From contig JAFQOV010000009.1 in NCBI GenBank assembly GCA_017402995.1, positions 17,907-81,906 of the forward strand: DNA of 64,000 nucleotides, given 5' to 3'. Below are positions 44,984-53,724 of this stretch, in pieces. Within the stretch, counting starts at the first letter, position 1, and every line of letters starts with the position of its first letter. Origin of the DNA: Candidatus Gastranaerophilales bacterium. Its GTDB lineage: Bacteria; Cyanobacteriota; Vampirovibrionia; Gastranaerophilales; Gastranaerophilaceae. The notes under the pieces were generated by a model. The model worked only from the letters and a program-made list of their open reading frames with translations, had not been told where the DNA came from and searched no databases. A program made the translations under genes and the position numbers.

Positions 44984-47040
44984 TATAGCTTTTCAAAATC
45001 ACAAACAACGCTGAATTTATCTTTTAATTGATTTAAAAGTGCAATTCTGTTGTTTTTAATTTTTTCATCTTTATCCATAACCAAAACTTTATCAAAAAAT
45101 TGAACAATTGGTTGAACTAAAGTTTTTAAAGATAAGATATATTCATCTATATTTTTATTATCTGCATTATGAGCCGAAATTGCGTCGTATAGAGCTTTTT
45201 CTTCTTCTAAAACAAACAATTTTTCATCAACTTGACTAAATTTGTCATCTTTTAAAATACGATTAATACGAACCGCATTTTCTTTGATTAGCGCAAAATC
45301 ATTGTCATTTGAATATTTTTTCAATGCTTCAATTCTTAAAACAAAGCTTGCTAAATCGTTTAATGGTTCAAGAGTTAAAGCAGACGATAAGATATTTGAT
45401 GAATATTCCTTTTCAAACATAAACATCAATCTTGATGTGAAAAATTCTTTTAATTCATCTAAAATTGTAGCTTCAAGCTCAATTTCAAATTCTTTTGACA
45501 ATAATTCAAGAGAATATTTTAAAAGATTTTCAAGATTAATATTCAACTTGTTTTCAATCAAAATTCTCAAAACACCAATTGCCGCACGTCTTGCGCCAAG
45601 TGGGTCTGCAGAGCCTGTTGGACGTTTTTTCTTTTTATCGCCTTGAGTTGAAATAAACAATGCACAAATTGTATCAATCTTATCTGCTATTGAAACAATT
45701 TGAGAAACGATATTTGATGGCAACTCAGAATATGCGCCAAGTGGGAAATAGTGTTCTGAGATACCTTTTGCAACGATATCTTTTTCGCCATCAATTGTTG
45801 CATAATCTTGACCAATAAAGCCTTGTAGTTCTGTAAATTCAAAAACCAATTTACAAGACAGGTCGCATTTTGCTAAAGTTGCACATCTTAAAACGTCAGT
45901 TTTATCTTGAACGTTTAAAATATCAGCTAATTTATCAGATATTTTAATCATTCTTTGAGTTTTGTCATATAAACTTCCTAAACCTTTTTGGAAAGTCATT
46001 CCTTTAAGGTTTTCAAGTTTATCGATTAATTTTGTTTTTGTATCTTCTTTAAAGAAAAATACACCGTCTTCAAGTCTTGCAACAATAACTCTTTCGTTTC
46101 CTGCTTTGATATTTGAAAAATCATTGCCTAAGAAATTTGCCATTGTAATAAATTTATTGGACAATTTACCTTCTTTATCCCAAAGCGGAAAATATCTTTG
46201 GTGCGCTGTCATTACAGTTGTTGTAACGATATCTGGAACTTGAAGATATTTTTCTTCAAAATCGCACATAACAGGAACAGGCCATTCTGTGATATATGTG
46301 ATTTCTTCTAATAATTCTTCCATATTATCAAAATTGATTGATAATCCATTTTCCTGAGCGCATTTTTGCGCTAATTCCATAACTAACGCTTGTCTTTCGT
46401 CTTGTTTAACAATAACATTAGCTTTTTTTAACGCGTCAACATATGCTTTTGGTTCAGATATTTCAATTTCTCTATTTTGAGAATATCTGTGTCCTTGAGT
46501 TTTGTTTGTTGCTTTTTTATCTAAGATACTTAATTCAATAACTTCATTTCCTAAAAGCGCAACAACGTTTTCAATTGGGCGAGAAAATTTTTCACTGTTA
46601 TATCCCCAACGCATAAAGTGTGCGCCTTGAAGTTTCAAAATTAAATCTTGGACATTTTCTTTAATAATTTCGCTTGCAGATTTTCCTTTGATTTCTACAC
46701 GAGCAAAAATATAGTTATCTTTTTCATATAAATCGCTAACTTCAACGCCATTTTTCTTTGCAAAACCTAAGCCCGCAGGGGTCAAGTTGCCATTTGCGTC
46801 TTTTGCAATTGATAAAATTGGACCTTTTAAATCTTTTGAAACAGTCTCTTGAGATAATGATAAATCATCTACCAAAAGCGCAAGACGTCTAGGTGTAGCA
46901 TATACGTTGATTTGCGAATAAGTTAAACCATTTTCTTTAAATAATTTTTCACTAGAGCTTTTTAGTTGCTCAATGGCACTTGGAATAAATTTATAAGGAA
47001 GCTCTTGAACCAATACTTCTAATAAAAAATCTTTCTTCAT
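44983..47040 (-). CDS. glyS: Glycyl-tRNA synthetase beta subunit
   Basis: A 685-residue protein of the usual GlyS length. It begins KDFLLEVLVQELPYKFIPSA and has TPRRLALLVDDLS, FMRWGYNSEKFSRPIENVVALL, EITYITEWPVPVMCDF, VTTTVMTAHQRYFPL and a C-terminal DALR-type anticodon-binding region. It forms the alpha2beta2 enzyme with GlyQ, which is not in the window. A TATACT box on the minus strand lies about 13 bp before the ATG, giving a leader of only a few nucleotides without a Shine-Dalgarno sequence. Confidence 0.96.
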   Translation of the reverse strand: MKKDFLLEVLVQELPYKFIPSAIEQLKSSSEKLFKENGLTYSQINVYATPRRLALLVDDLSLSQETVSKDLKGPILSIAKDANGNLTPAGLGFAKKNGVEVSDLYEKDNYIFARVEIKGKSASEIIKENVQDLILKLQGAHFMRWGYNSEKFSRPIENVVALLGNEVIELSILDKKATNKTQGHRYSQNREIEISEPKAYVDALKKANVIVKQDERQALVMELAQKCAQENGLSINFDNMEELLEEITYITEWPVPVMCDFEEKYLQVPDIVTTTVMTAHQRYFPLWDKEGKLSNKFITMANFLGNDFSNIKAGNERVIVARLEDGVFFFKEDTKTKLIDKLENLKGMTFQKGLGSLYDKTQRMIKISDKLADILNVQDKTDVLRCATLAKCDLSCKLVFEFTELQGFIGQDYATIDGEKDIVAKGISEHYFPLGAYSELPSNIVSQIVSIADKIDTICALFISTQGDKKKKRPTGSADPLGARRAAIGVLRILIENKLNINLENLLKYSLELLSKEFEIELEATILDELKEFFTSRLMFMFEKEYSSNILSSALTLEPLNDLASFVLRIEALKKYSNDNDFALIKENAVRINRILKDDKFSQVDEKLFVLEEEKALYDAISAHNADNKNIDEYILSLKTLVQPIVQFFDKVLVMDKDEKIKNNRIALLNQLKDKFSVVCDFEKL

Positions 47041-47132
47041 AATTCAAAATTGTAGTATAAAAGTATTTTTTTGTGAACAAAAATTTTAACCACCAAGCCA
47101 ATTTTTGCGTTTATTACACAAAAAGAAATATC

Positions 47133-47141
47133 TGCTATAAT
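47133..47141 (+). promoter_or_regulatory. Extended -10 box (TGCTATAAT) that fixes the ABC-gene start
   Basis: TG-C-TATAAT, with the hexamer at 47136-47141, ends 7 bp before the ATG at 47148. The mRNA should begin at that ATG. This rules out the upstream in-frame ATG at 47073, which lies before the promoter. Confidence 0.65.
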
Positions 47142-47147
47142 TTAAAA

Positions 47148-47942
47148 ATGGATAATTTTTTAATCGAAATTAAAAATTTAGAAAAAATATATAAATCAGA
47201 AAATTCTTTTTTAACGCCAAAAAAAGAGGATAATTACGTTTTAAAAGGTGTTAATTTAAATATTAAAAAAGGCGAAATCCTCTCTCTTGTTGGCGAATCA
47301 GGTTGTGGTAAATCAACTTTAGCAAACTGTATTTTAAAATTAATTAAACCAGATTGTGGCGAAATATTATTTGATGGAAAAAATATTTTAAATTTCAGCA
47401 AAAAAGAAACTTTTGAATATAGAAAAAAAATTCAAATGATTTTTCAAAATCCATATTCAAGCTTAAATCCAAAAATGAAAATTCAAGATATTTTGCTAGA
47501 GCCAATGATAATCCATAAAACTTCAAGCAAAAAAGAAATGCTAATTTGGCTTGAAGAACTAATCGAAATGACAGGGATATCTAAAAGCGATCTTAAAAAA
47601 TATCCCCACGAATTTTCTGGCGGTCAAAGACAAAGAATAGCAATTGCAAGAGCATTGGTTTTAAAGCCAGAAATAATCATTGCAGATGAACCTGTATCCG
47701 CGCTTGATGTCAGCATTTGTGCGACAATAATTAATCTTTTGCTTGAATTAAAAGAAAAATTAAATTTAACAATGCTTTTCATATCGCACGACCTAAATTT
47801 AGTTCGCTATTTGAGCGATACCATTGCAGTTATGGACAAAGGAACAATTGTTGAAAAAGCACCTTGCAGGGAGATTTTTGAAAATCCAAAAGATGAATAT
47901 ACAAAATTTTTATTATCTCAAATTAGATCAATAAACGTTTAA
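47148..47942 (+). CDS. ABC transporter ATP-binding protein (oligopeptide/DppF type)
   Basis: About 264 residues from the ATG at 47148. Walker A is LVGESGCGKSTLANCILKL, the Q loop IQMIFQNPYSSLNPKMKIQD, the signature FSGGQRQRIAIARALVLKP, Walker B IIADEPVSALDVS, and the switch His FISHDLNLVRYLSD. The QNPYSSLNP motif is typical of the dipeptide/oligopeptide/nickel family. No permease or binding protein lies beside it, so it works with proteins encoded elsewhere. A 5'-extended frame to 47073 exists, but its extra residues (NKNFNHQANFCVYYTKRN) do not fit the family. The 3' end overlaps the DUF815 gene by 4 bp, convergently. Confidence 0.9.
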   Translation: MDNFLIEIKNLEKIYKSENSFLTPKKEDNYVLKGVNLNIKKGEILSLVGESGCGKSTLANCILKLIKPDCGEILFDGKNILNFSKKETFEYRKKIQMIFQNPYSSLNPKMKIQDILLEPMIIHKTSSKKEMLIWLEELIEMTGISKSDLKKYPHEFSGGQRQRIAIARALVLKPEIIIADEPVSALDVSICATIINLLLELKEKLNLTMLFISHDLNLVRYLSDTIAVMDKGTIVEKAPCREIFENPKDEYTKFLLSQIRSINV

Positions 47943-48715
47943 ATTTCAATATTAGCTCTAATTAAATCAATTGCTTGTTGAATAACGCGAGGAGAAGATG
48001 TCCCCTTGATTAAACAATGTCTTTTAATTTTTGCCAAAACTTCTTCTTCGTCATAATCTTTTAAATATTTTTGCGCCAATTTTTTTGATATTTCAATAAA
48101 TTCATTATTACTTGGTTTCATAAATAACAAATTTAAACCAAAGCGCTCAGAGAGGGAATTTAGCTCTGAAATTGTATCTTTTAAATGGATTTCATCACCT
48201 ATTCTTGATTGAAAACTTTCTTTAATCAAATGACGGCGATTTGATGTTGCATAAATCACAACATTATTTGGACATTTCACAATTGAGCCCTCTAAAACCG
48301 CTTTCATTGTTGAAAAAGTATTATCTGTATCATCAAATGAAATATCATCAGCAAAAATTATGAATTTATAGGGTTGTTTTGCTAACTTTTCAAATAACTT
48401 ATCTAGATTTATTAAATTGTTTTTGAAAACTTGAATAATTTTAATTCCAGAAAATTCATTTAACAACGCTCTAATCGTTGTTGACTTTCCGCAACCAGCA
48501 TCACCATATAATAAAATATTATTAACCTTTAAGCCCTCTAGAAAAGCTTTGGTATTATTATAAATTGCTTGTTTTTGCTTTTCGTAACCAATCAAATCGC
48601 AAAAAGAATATTCTTCTTTCATTTCGATAGGTTTGAGTTTAAAATTTTCTTCAAATAAAAAAGTTCTATATTTTTTAAAATTGATTTTTTCTATAAAATT
48701 TTCAATAATTTTCAT
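47939..48715 (-). CDS. DUF815 AAA+ ATPase
   Basis: A 258-residue protein of the DUF815 family of AAA+ ATPases. Walker A is ILLYGDAGCGKSTTIRALLN, Walker B FIIFADDISFDD, and a sensor-like Arg region is VIYATSNRRHLIKESF. The family's cellular role is not established. It follows the isoamylase gene in the same orientation with the stop/start touching (48715/48716). A GGAAAG ribosome-binding site lies in the end of that gene. Together with DUF1015 upstream they form a three-gene operon. Confidence 0.85.
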   Translation of the reverse strand: MKIIENFIEKINFKKYRTFLFEENFKLKPIEMKEEYSFCDLIGYEKQKQAIYNNTKAFLEGLKVNNILLYGDAGCGKSTTIRALLNEFSGIKIIQVFKNNLINLDKLFEKLAKQPYKFIIFADDISFDDTDNTFSTMKAVLEGSIVKCPNNVVIYATSNRRHLIKESFQSRIGDEIHLKDTISELNSLSERFGLNLLFMKPSNNEFIEISKKLAQKYLKDYDEEEVLAKIKRHCLIKGTSSPRVIQQAIDLIRANIEI

Positions 48716-50839
48716 TTAACTTTCCATAAATATTGCTAAGCTATTCGGATTGAGGATATATTCTCTTTCAAGGTAATCTTTTTCGCTAAAATCAATGTGC
48801 GAAAGATTAAAACTATCAACTACAACATGCCAAGAAGTATTAAAGTTATTTTTTGGTAGGGTCATATTGAGCATTGTATCTGTTTGATTAAGCGCAACAT
48901 AAATTCTATTTTTTATGTCATTTATCACAAAACCAAAGAATTTTTCGCTATAATTTTGCCAATAACCAAGATTTTCCTCTTTTGCAATTTCGCCGTTGTC
49001 GTAATGATAAGTTAATTTTTGGGCAAAATTTTGATTTTCAAAAACCTTTAAATCTTTTCTAAATTGGATTAAATTTCTAATATATTCCATAATCCTATTT
49101 TCAAAAGAGCCCTTAGTTAAAGCTTTTTGCCAATTTAGGTAATTTGTGTTGTCATCTTTATTATAGCTATTATTGTTGCCATTTTTTGTGTGCATTATCA
49201 TATCGCCAATTTGCACCATTGGAATTCCATAAGACATAAATAAAAGAGCAAGCTGTTTTCGAATAGCATTTTCTTGAAGCTTTAAATCTCCCTTATAATC
49301 TCCGCAAATTTCCCAATCTGAGCCGCCTTGGGTGCTTTTACTTTTTTCTTTAAAATGGTTTAAATCAAACAAAGTAAAACCATCATGAGAAGCTATGAAA
49401 TTCACAGATTTATTCACATTTTTAAATTTCGAAGGAGTTCCTTCAATGATATCTTTCAAATGTTGCGGGGTAATTTCATTTCTTCTTAAAGTTGAGCGTC
49501 TTATTGTATCTCTTGAAATATCGTTCCATTCTGCCCAGAAAGAAGGGAATTTGCCAAGTTGATAACAATTTTTGCCACCGCAAGTCCAAGGCTCTGCAAT
49601 TAAAATAATGCCATCTTGTGCAGTATCAAAATCGTCTATGACGTTTATGTTTCTTTCTTTTAATTTTTCTTTTAATTTCGCAGCCAAAGAATCAAATGAA
49701 TCATAAATTTCAGCACAATTACAGCTATTTTCAAGCAAAGCTGCTGCTAAATCAAAACGAAAAGCATCAACTCCTTGATTTGCCCAAAAAACTAGCGAAT
49801 CAACAATCAAATCCATTGCGCCATCATTATTTGCATTAAAATCGTTTCCGCAACCAGAATTTGAGCGATAATATCCATCATTATAAACTTTATAATATGA
49901 CGAATTATCAATTAAAGAATAAGATAACAGGTTTGCATCTTCAACATTATGATTAATTAAACCAGCCTCACCGGTATGGTTATAAACCATATCAAGACAA
50001 ACTTTTATGTTGTTTTTGTGAAATTCATCAACCATCTCGCGAAATTCTTTTAATAAAGAGCCAAATTCCTTATTAAAAGCATATTTTCGAGCAAGCGTGA
50101 AATACCCTAGTGGCATATAGCCCCAGTGGTTTGTTCCATTTTGCTTTGAATCAAATTCGTTAATTGGCAAAAACTCAACCATTGTAATTCCAAGGTTTGC
50201 TATGTTTTTAGCAAATTCGCCAGCACCTTTGTATGTGCCTTTATGTTGCGTTTGAAGGTTTTGAGTTAGGTCTTTGATATGTACTTCGCCAATAATTTCT
50301 GAATTAAAAGCTCTTGGGTCAATTCGCGTGATTAATCTATCTTCGATTGGCGAAAAAACCGATTTGATTGCCCATTTTGAATTATCTATTCTGTGGTAAT
50401 TTCCACCAGAATGAAACATATTCATGCTTGAATTAATCTCGCTTTGCGTATGAGAAAGCTCTTTTGAATATGGGTCATATGCTATTTTATTAGGATTATA
50501 GCGGTTGTTTGCTTTGTCTATTTTTTCTTTAAATCCGTAAATTCCATTTGCTTGGAAATCTTCACGATATTCCCAATTTGAACCCCAAACCCTAAAACCA
50601 TAAAAAACAGGATTTTTATGGCAATTTAAGATATAGTCTTTGACACTTGTGAACCAAATATCGTTTTCTATTTTTTGCATATCAAGTGTCAAAATTGCGT
50701 CTTGCCCTTGCGGTTTTTCAAAAACGCACAATTTTACTCTTGTTGCATTTTTTGAAAACAGCCTAAATTCAACGCTTTTTGTTTCTTCGTTATAACAAGC
50801 GCCAAGTTCTGTGATATCTTTTGTGGTGATATATCCCAT
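48716..50839 (-). CDS. glgX: Isoamylase-type GH13 glycogen-debranching enzyme
   Basis: A 707-residue enzyme. An N-terminal CBM48-like domain (about 10-110, ELGACYNEETKSVEFRLFSK) is followed by the GH13 barrel. Region I is VCLDMVYNHTGE, region II DAFRFDLAAALLE with the nucleophile Asp, region III ILIAEPWTCGG with the acid Glu, and region IV NFIASHDGFTL with the third Asp. LPINEFDSKQNGTNHWGY is typical of isoamylase/GlgX/TreX enzymes. It should cut alpha-1,6 branches in glycogen, opposing GlgC-driven synthesis. An AGGAGG ribosome-binding site is 3 bp from the ATG. The GlgX versus isoamylase naming is by overall layout only. Confidence 0.88.
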   Translation of the reverse strand: MGYITTKDITELGACYNEETKSVEFRLFSKNATRVKLCVFEKPQGQDAILTLDMQKIENDIWFTSVKDYILNCHKNPVFYGFRVWGSNWEYREDFQANGIYGFKEKIDKANNRYNPNKIAYDPYSKELSHTQSEINSSMNMFHSGGNYHRIDNSKWAIKSVFSPIEDRLITRIDPRAFNSEIIGEVHIKDLTQNLQTQHKGTYKGAGEFAKNIANLGITMVEFLPINEFDSKQNGTNHWGYMPLGYFTLARKYAFNKEFGSLLKEFREMVDEFHKNNIKVCLDMVYNHTGEAGLINHNVEDANLLSYSLIDNSSYYKVYNDGYYRSNSGCGNDFNANNDGAMDLIVDSLVFWANQGVDAFRFDLAAALLENSCNCAEIYDSFDSLAAKLKEKLKERNINVIDDFDTAQDGIILIAEPWTCGGKNCYQLGKFPSFWAEWNDISRDTIRRSTLRRNEITPQHLKDIIEGTPSKFKNVNKSVNFIASHDGFTLFDLNHFKEKSKSTQGGSDWEICGDYKGDLKLQENAIRKQLALLFMSYGIPMVQIGDMIMHTKNGNNNSYNKDDNTNYLNWQKALTKGSFENRIMEYIRNLIQFRKDLKVFENQNFAQKLTYHYDNGEIAKEENLGYWQNYSEKFFGFVINDIKNRIYVALNQTDTMLNMTLPKNNFNTSWHVVVDSFNLSHIDFSEKDYLEREYILNPNSLAIFMES

Positions 50840-50846
50840 AAACCTC

Positions 50847-52091
50847 CTATTTAAGTGGATTTATGACAAGTCCTGATAATAGTTTAGGATAGAAATAGGT
50901 TGATTTTTGTGGCATTCTCAAACCTTCTTTTGAAATATCAATAATATCCTTCATTTTAGGATATGCCATGATAAAACAAGCAGAGGCGTTATTTTTAGTT
51001 GATTCAAAAGCAACATTTTCTTTTTTCTCATATTTAATGCCGTCTTGCGCCATTAATTCATCTTGAGAATAACCCAATTCTCCTTTTAAAATCAGTTCGT
51101 GCAATACAGTTAAATCTAGTTTTTGTAAAACTTCAGGCGTATCTATTTTTTCTTTTTCGCCTTCTTTAAGTTTTAATACATAATATTCTGATGAATTTTT
51201 AATTATCAAACCTGTTGTAATTTGTTTTTGATTTTCAATTTCAATTTTTTCTAAAAATTCATCTTTATTATTAACAGTTTCAATATCGTAGTGTTTTGAA
51301 ACAGCATTTAAAATTTCATCTTTTGAAAATTCTTTTTCAACAATTCTGTGTGTTGGATAAATAATCAAATTTTCATCAGCAGCATTTGTAAAATAGCTCA
51401 TGACATATTTTGCATATTCATTTTCTGGGTGAGCTTTTGAATAGTTCATTGAAGTTTCGTATCTGTGATGTCCGTCTGCGATTAATAAAGTCTTATCTGC
51501 AAGCGTTTTTTGAATAATTTCAATATCTTTTTCATCATCAATAAAATATACAATATTTTCTATACCCAAATCGTCAATAACGTCTATATCAGGTGTTTTT
51601 GCCAAATATTTTTTAGCGACTTCTTGTTCAATGATTTGTTTTTCATCATCATAAACCATAAAAATTTGAGAGAAAAACGCACCGCAAGAAGTTACAAGGT
51701 TTAATCTGTCTTGTTTTGGTCCACCCATTGTAAATTCATGAGGTAAGATTTTTTTAGTTGAAAAATCTTCAATTTTATTTCTTGCAATAAAGCCTTTTCT
51801 TTCAATTAATTTGCCTTTTTCGTTTTTATATTTTTGAACGATATAAAAAATTGTTGGTTTTTTTGTTGGAATTAAGACATCTTCTTCTTTCCAATTTTTA
51901 AAATATTCACTAGCGTCAGCATATCTATTTTCGCCTTTTGTTAAAATTAAACGAACGATATTATACGCACTTCTTTCATATAATTCATCTTGATATTTAT
52001 CGTCAATAACGTCATATGGCGGTGCTACAACGTCTTCCATTTTTACTTTTTCTTGATTATAAACAATTGCATTAATTGGTAATACTTCCAT
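50847..52091 (-). CDS. DUF1015 (COG4198) family protein
   Basis: A 414-residue protein. It begins MEVLPINAIVYN and has VVAPPYDVIDDKYQDELYER, FIARNKIEDF and the family signature LLIADGHHRYETSMNY, followed by FTNAADENLIIYPTHRIV. DUF1015 proteins are widely conserved and uncharacterised; the His-rich motif suggests metal or phosphate chemistry. A GAGGAC ribosome-binding site precedes it. It starts an operon with the debranching enzyme and the DUF815 ATPase. The 178-bp gap upstream holds promoter C for the divergent glycine-zipper gene. Confidence 0.9.
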   Translation of the reverse strand: MEVLPINAIVYNQEKVKMEDVVAPPYDVIDDKYQDELYERSAYNIVRLILTKGENRYADASEYFKNWKEEDVLIPTKKPTIFYIVQKYKNEKGKLIERKGFIARNKIEDFSTKKILPHEFTMGGPKQDRLNLVTSCGAFFSQIFMVYDDEKQIIEQEVAKKYLAKTPDIDVIDDLGIENIVYFIDDEKDIEIIQKTLADKTLLIADGHHRYETSMNYSKAHPENEYAKYVMSYFTNAADENLIIYPTHRIVEKEFSKDEILNAVSKHYDIETVNNKDEFLEKIEIENQKQITTGLIIKNSSEYYVLKLKEGEKEKIDTPEVLQKLDLTVLHELILKGELGYSQDELMAQDGIKYEKKENVAFESTKNNASACFIMAYPKMKDIIDISKEGLRMPQKSTYFYPKLLSGLVINPLK

Positions 52092-52174
52092 TTTGTCCTC
52101 GTCTTTCGTTTAATATCACTATTATAGAAGGGTTTTTGATGGGTGTAAAATTTTTTAAATATTTTTAATATTTA

Positions 52175-52246
52175 TGTTAACAATTGATACAAAAAAGAGA
52201 AAAAAGGCAATTTTTATCTAAAAAAATACTTTATTTTAATGTGTGT
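52175..52246 (+). promoter_or_regulatory. Promoter C of the three-member family (glycine-zipper gene)
   Basis: TG-centred repeats at 52175 and 52185 (10-bp period) are followed by six A, GCAATTT at 52207 (22 bp from the second TG) and ATACTTTAT at 52226, with TGTGTGTAATA beginning about 52240. The layout and spacing match promoter A at 23.7 kb exactly and promoter B at 53.2 kb. Confidence 0.5.
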
Positions 52247-52269
52247 AATATAAAAGGGTTAGTATAACT

Positions 52270-53157
52270 ATGGTAGAAGCAATTCAAAACGCTTCATATC
52301 AACCTCTGCATGTCTTGTCAAGCAGATATGTCGAGAAAAATGATTCCGACGAAAGTATCTTTTTAGAGGAAAAACTCCAAGAAGTGAAAGACGAACAAGG
52401 CTTTATCGGAAAGATGTGGAATGGTTTTAAAGAGTTTACAAATTTAGGACAAAGTTCATCTGACTGCGATAGCATGTTAGAAAAATACAAAAATGGACAA
52501 ATTTCCTTTGAAGAAGCAGTTAAATACATAGACGAATTTGATAAAAAACAAAATTCTATGACAAACTTGTTTGCAAATATAGCAACAGGAACTGGCGCAA
52601 TCGCTCTTGCAACAGTAGCAGTTGCCTCTGGACCAATTGGTTGGGGCGCAGCATTTATGTATGGAGCTCCAATTGGCGCAGCTCTTAAAACTGGTATTAA
52701 AGCAGCAGATAGAGCAACAAACAATGTTGAAGGTGATGCGCTGAACGCTAAATCTATGGCAAAAGATGCAATTTCTGGTGCAATCACTGGTGCAACAAGT
52801 GCTGTTTCATCTGGAATTATGGCAGGTGTTAAAGAAGGAAAACTTGCACTTTCATTAGCAAATGGGGCAAAATGTGGTGCGCAATGTGGCGCTATGAGTG
52901 GTGCAAGCACATATATTGTAGATACAGCATTAGATAAAGATAAAGAATTTAACTTTGGTGACTTTGCAAAAACTACCCTAACTTCTTCAGCGGTATCTGC
53001 TGGCGTTGGCGCGGCAGTTGGCGGAACAGTTTATGGTGTATCTGGCGGTAACGCTCCAACATTAACTCTTGGTTCAACAATCGCTAGAGACTCAAGCCTT
53101 TCTGCTTCTCGTAAAATTGCAGGAAACGGCGTTAAAGAAGCTATGAATTTAGTATAA
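52270..53157 (+). CDS. Glycine-zipper protein of unknown function
   Basis: A 295-residue protein. Residues 1-95 are charged and helical (EEKLQEVKDEQGFIGKMWNG). From 95 on it is rich in Gly, Ala and Ser, with repeated Gxxx(G/A) patterns such as ASGPIGWGAAFMYGAPIGAA and SAVSAGVGAAVGGTVYGVSG. These form amphipathic or membrane-inserting helices. Two KCGAQCGAMSG cysteines lie near residue 205. There is no signal peptide. Such proteins can insert into membranes or form assemblies; a role as effector, envelope protein or bacteriocin-like factor is possible but unshown. A GGGTTAG ribosome-binding site lies near the ATG, and promoter C and a strong terminator make it a single-gene unit. Confidence 0.7.
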   Translation: MVEAIQNASYQPLHVLSSRYVEKNDSDESIFLEEKLQEVKDEQGFIGKMWNGFKEFTNLGQSSSDCDSMLEKYKNGQISFEEAVKYIDEFDKKQNSMTNLFANIATGTGAIALATVAVASGPIGWGAAFMYGAPIGAALKTGIKAADRATNNVEGDALNAKSMAKDAISGAITGATSAVSSGIMAGVKEGKLALSLANGAKCGAQCGAMSGASTYIVDTALDKDKEFNFGDFAKTTLTSSAVSAGVGAAVGGTVYGVSGGNAPTLTLGSTIARDSSLSASRKIAGNGVKEAMNLV

Positions 53158-53177
53158 AAAAATTATCTCCATTGTCC

Positions 53178-53197
53178 AAAGGGGCTTTTGCCCCTTT
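53178..53197 (+). terminator. Intrinsic terminator after the glycine-zipper gene
   Basis: AAAGGGGC (53178-53185) pairs with GCCCCTTT (53190-53197) across a TTTT loop, followed by more T. It separates this gene from promoter B. Confidence 0.9.
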
Positions 53198-53209
53198 TTT
53201 GCATGTTTA

Positions 53210-53279
53210 TGTAACGAAATGTAACAAAAAAAGTATATACTGAAATCTCACTTTTTATATCGTTTTTATATAAGTGTAA
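53210..53279 (+). promoter_or_regulatory. Promoter B of the three-member family (peptide genes)
   Basis: ATGTAAC occurs twice with a 10-bp period (TG at 53210 and 53220), then seven A, GAAATCT at 53242 and TATATAA at 53267, ending GTGTAAGACA. The AAATGTAACAAAAAAA block and the TGTAAGACA block are identical in sequence and in 58-bp spacing to promoter A. Confidence 0.6.
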
Positions 53280-53312
53280 GACACGAGATTAAATTTCAAA
53301 AGGAGATATAAA

Positions 53313-53501
53313 ATGAGTTTAGGTATCGACAACAAACAAGCTTCTTGGACACCAATTACACAAAAAAAACCAACAACATCATCTACAACACGCACAGTTG
53401 AAGCAAATGCAACAGTAGCACACGTTAGCGCACCAAGCAGCAGCGTCGGTATGTCATCAACTGGCGGTTCATCAGCAAGTTCATTCTGCGCAATTGCATA
53501 A
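53313..53501 (+). CDS. Ser/Thr/Ala-rich small peptide (62 aa), possibly a processed precursor
   Basis: A 62-residue protein with a near-ideal AAAGGAGAT ribosome-binding site 8 bp before the ATG, so it is probably made in quantity. The first 25 residues are polar (SLGIDNKQASWTPITQKKPT). The rest is almost only Ser, Thr, Ala, Val and Gly, ending SSTGGSSASSFCAIA with one Cys. No signal peptide, transmembrane segment or family is recognised. The composition resembles precursor peptides that are processed or modified, but no modifying enzyme is adjacent. It is followed 24 bp later by a 45-aa membrane peptide gene and driven by promoter B. Confidence 0.6.
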   Translation: MSLGIDNKQASWTPITQKKPTTSSTTRTVEANATVAHVSAPSSSVGMSSTGGSSASSFCAIA

Positions 53502-53525
53502 TAGCTAAGCAAGCGAGGGTAAAAA

Positions 53526-53663
53526 ATGGAAAGCAAATTAACAAATATTTTGCTAAGCGCGCTTGTTATATTATCAGCAACAATGTTCATTTGGACAGTA
53601 AATTATATCTCTACAACTACTAACACGCAAGCACCAATGGCAATTTCGGCATTTAATGCATAA
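53526..53663 (+). CDS. Small single-pass membrane peptide (45 aa)
   Basis: A 46-codon gene (including the stop) below usual length cut-offs. The product has one hydrophobic segment (ILLSALVILSATMFIWTVNY, about residues 8-27) and a short Thr/Ala-rich C-terminal tail ending AISAFNA. A GAGGGT sequence 7 bp upstream serves as ribosome-binding site. The gene lies between the Ser/Thr-rich peptide gene and a strong terminator, so the two peptides form one small operon. A partner, anchor or export role for the first peptide is possible. No family is recognised. Confidence 0.6.
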   Translation: MESKLTNILLSALVILSATMFIWTVNYISTTTNTQAPMAISAFNA

Positions 53664-53697
53664 AACATATGGCGGAAGCTACTAGACAATGGGAAAG

Positions 53698-53724
53698 AAG
53701 AGTTCAATTTAAAATTGAACTCTT
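53698..53724. terminator. Bidirectional terminator after the peptide operon
   Basis: AAGAGTTCAATTT (53698-53710) is complementary to AAATTGAACTCTT (53712-53724), followed by TATTTATT. It lies between the peptide operon and the convergent methyltransferase gene. Confidence 0.8.

Noticed and set aside
47073..47147. N-terminal extension of the ABC ATPase
   Set aside because: The promoter box lies inside this stretch, and the extra residues do not resemble the family.
52299..52910. Minus-strand frame of 203 codons opposite the glycine-zipper gene
   Set aside because: Its composition mirrors the Ala/Gly/Ser bias of the true gene, and it has no start signals.
53255..53590. Minus-strand frame of 111 codons over the peptide operon
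   Set aside because: It runs against two small genes that have good ribosome sites and a promoter, and has no start signal of its own.
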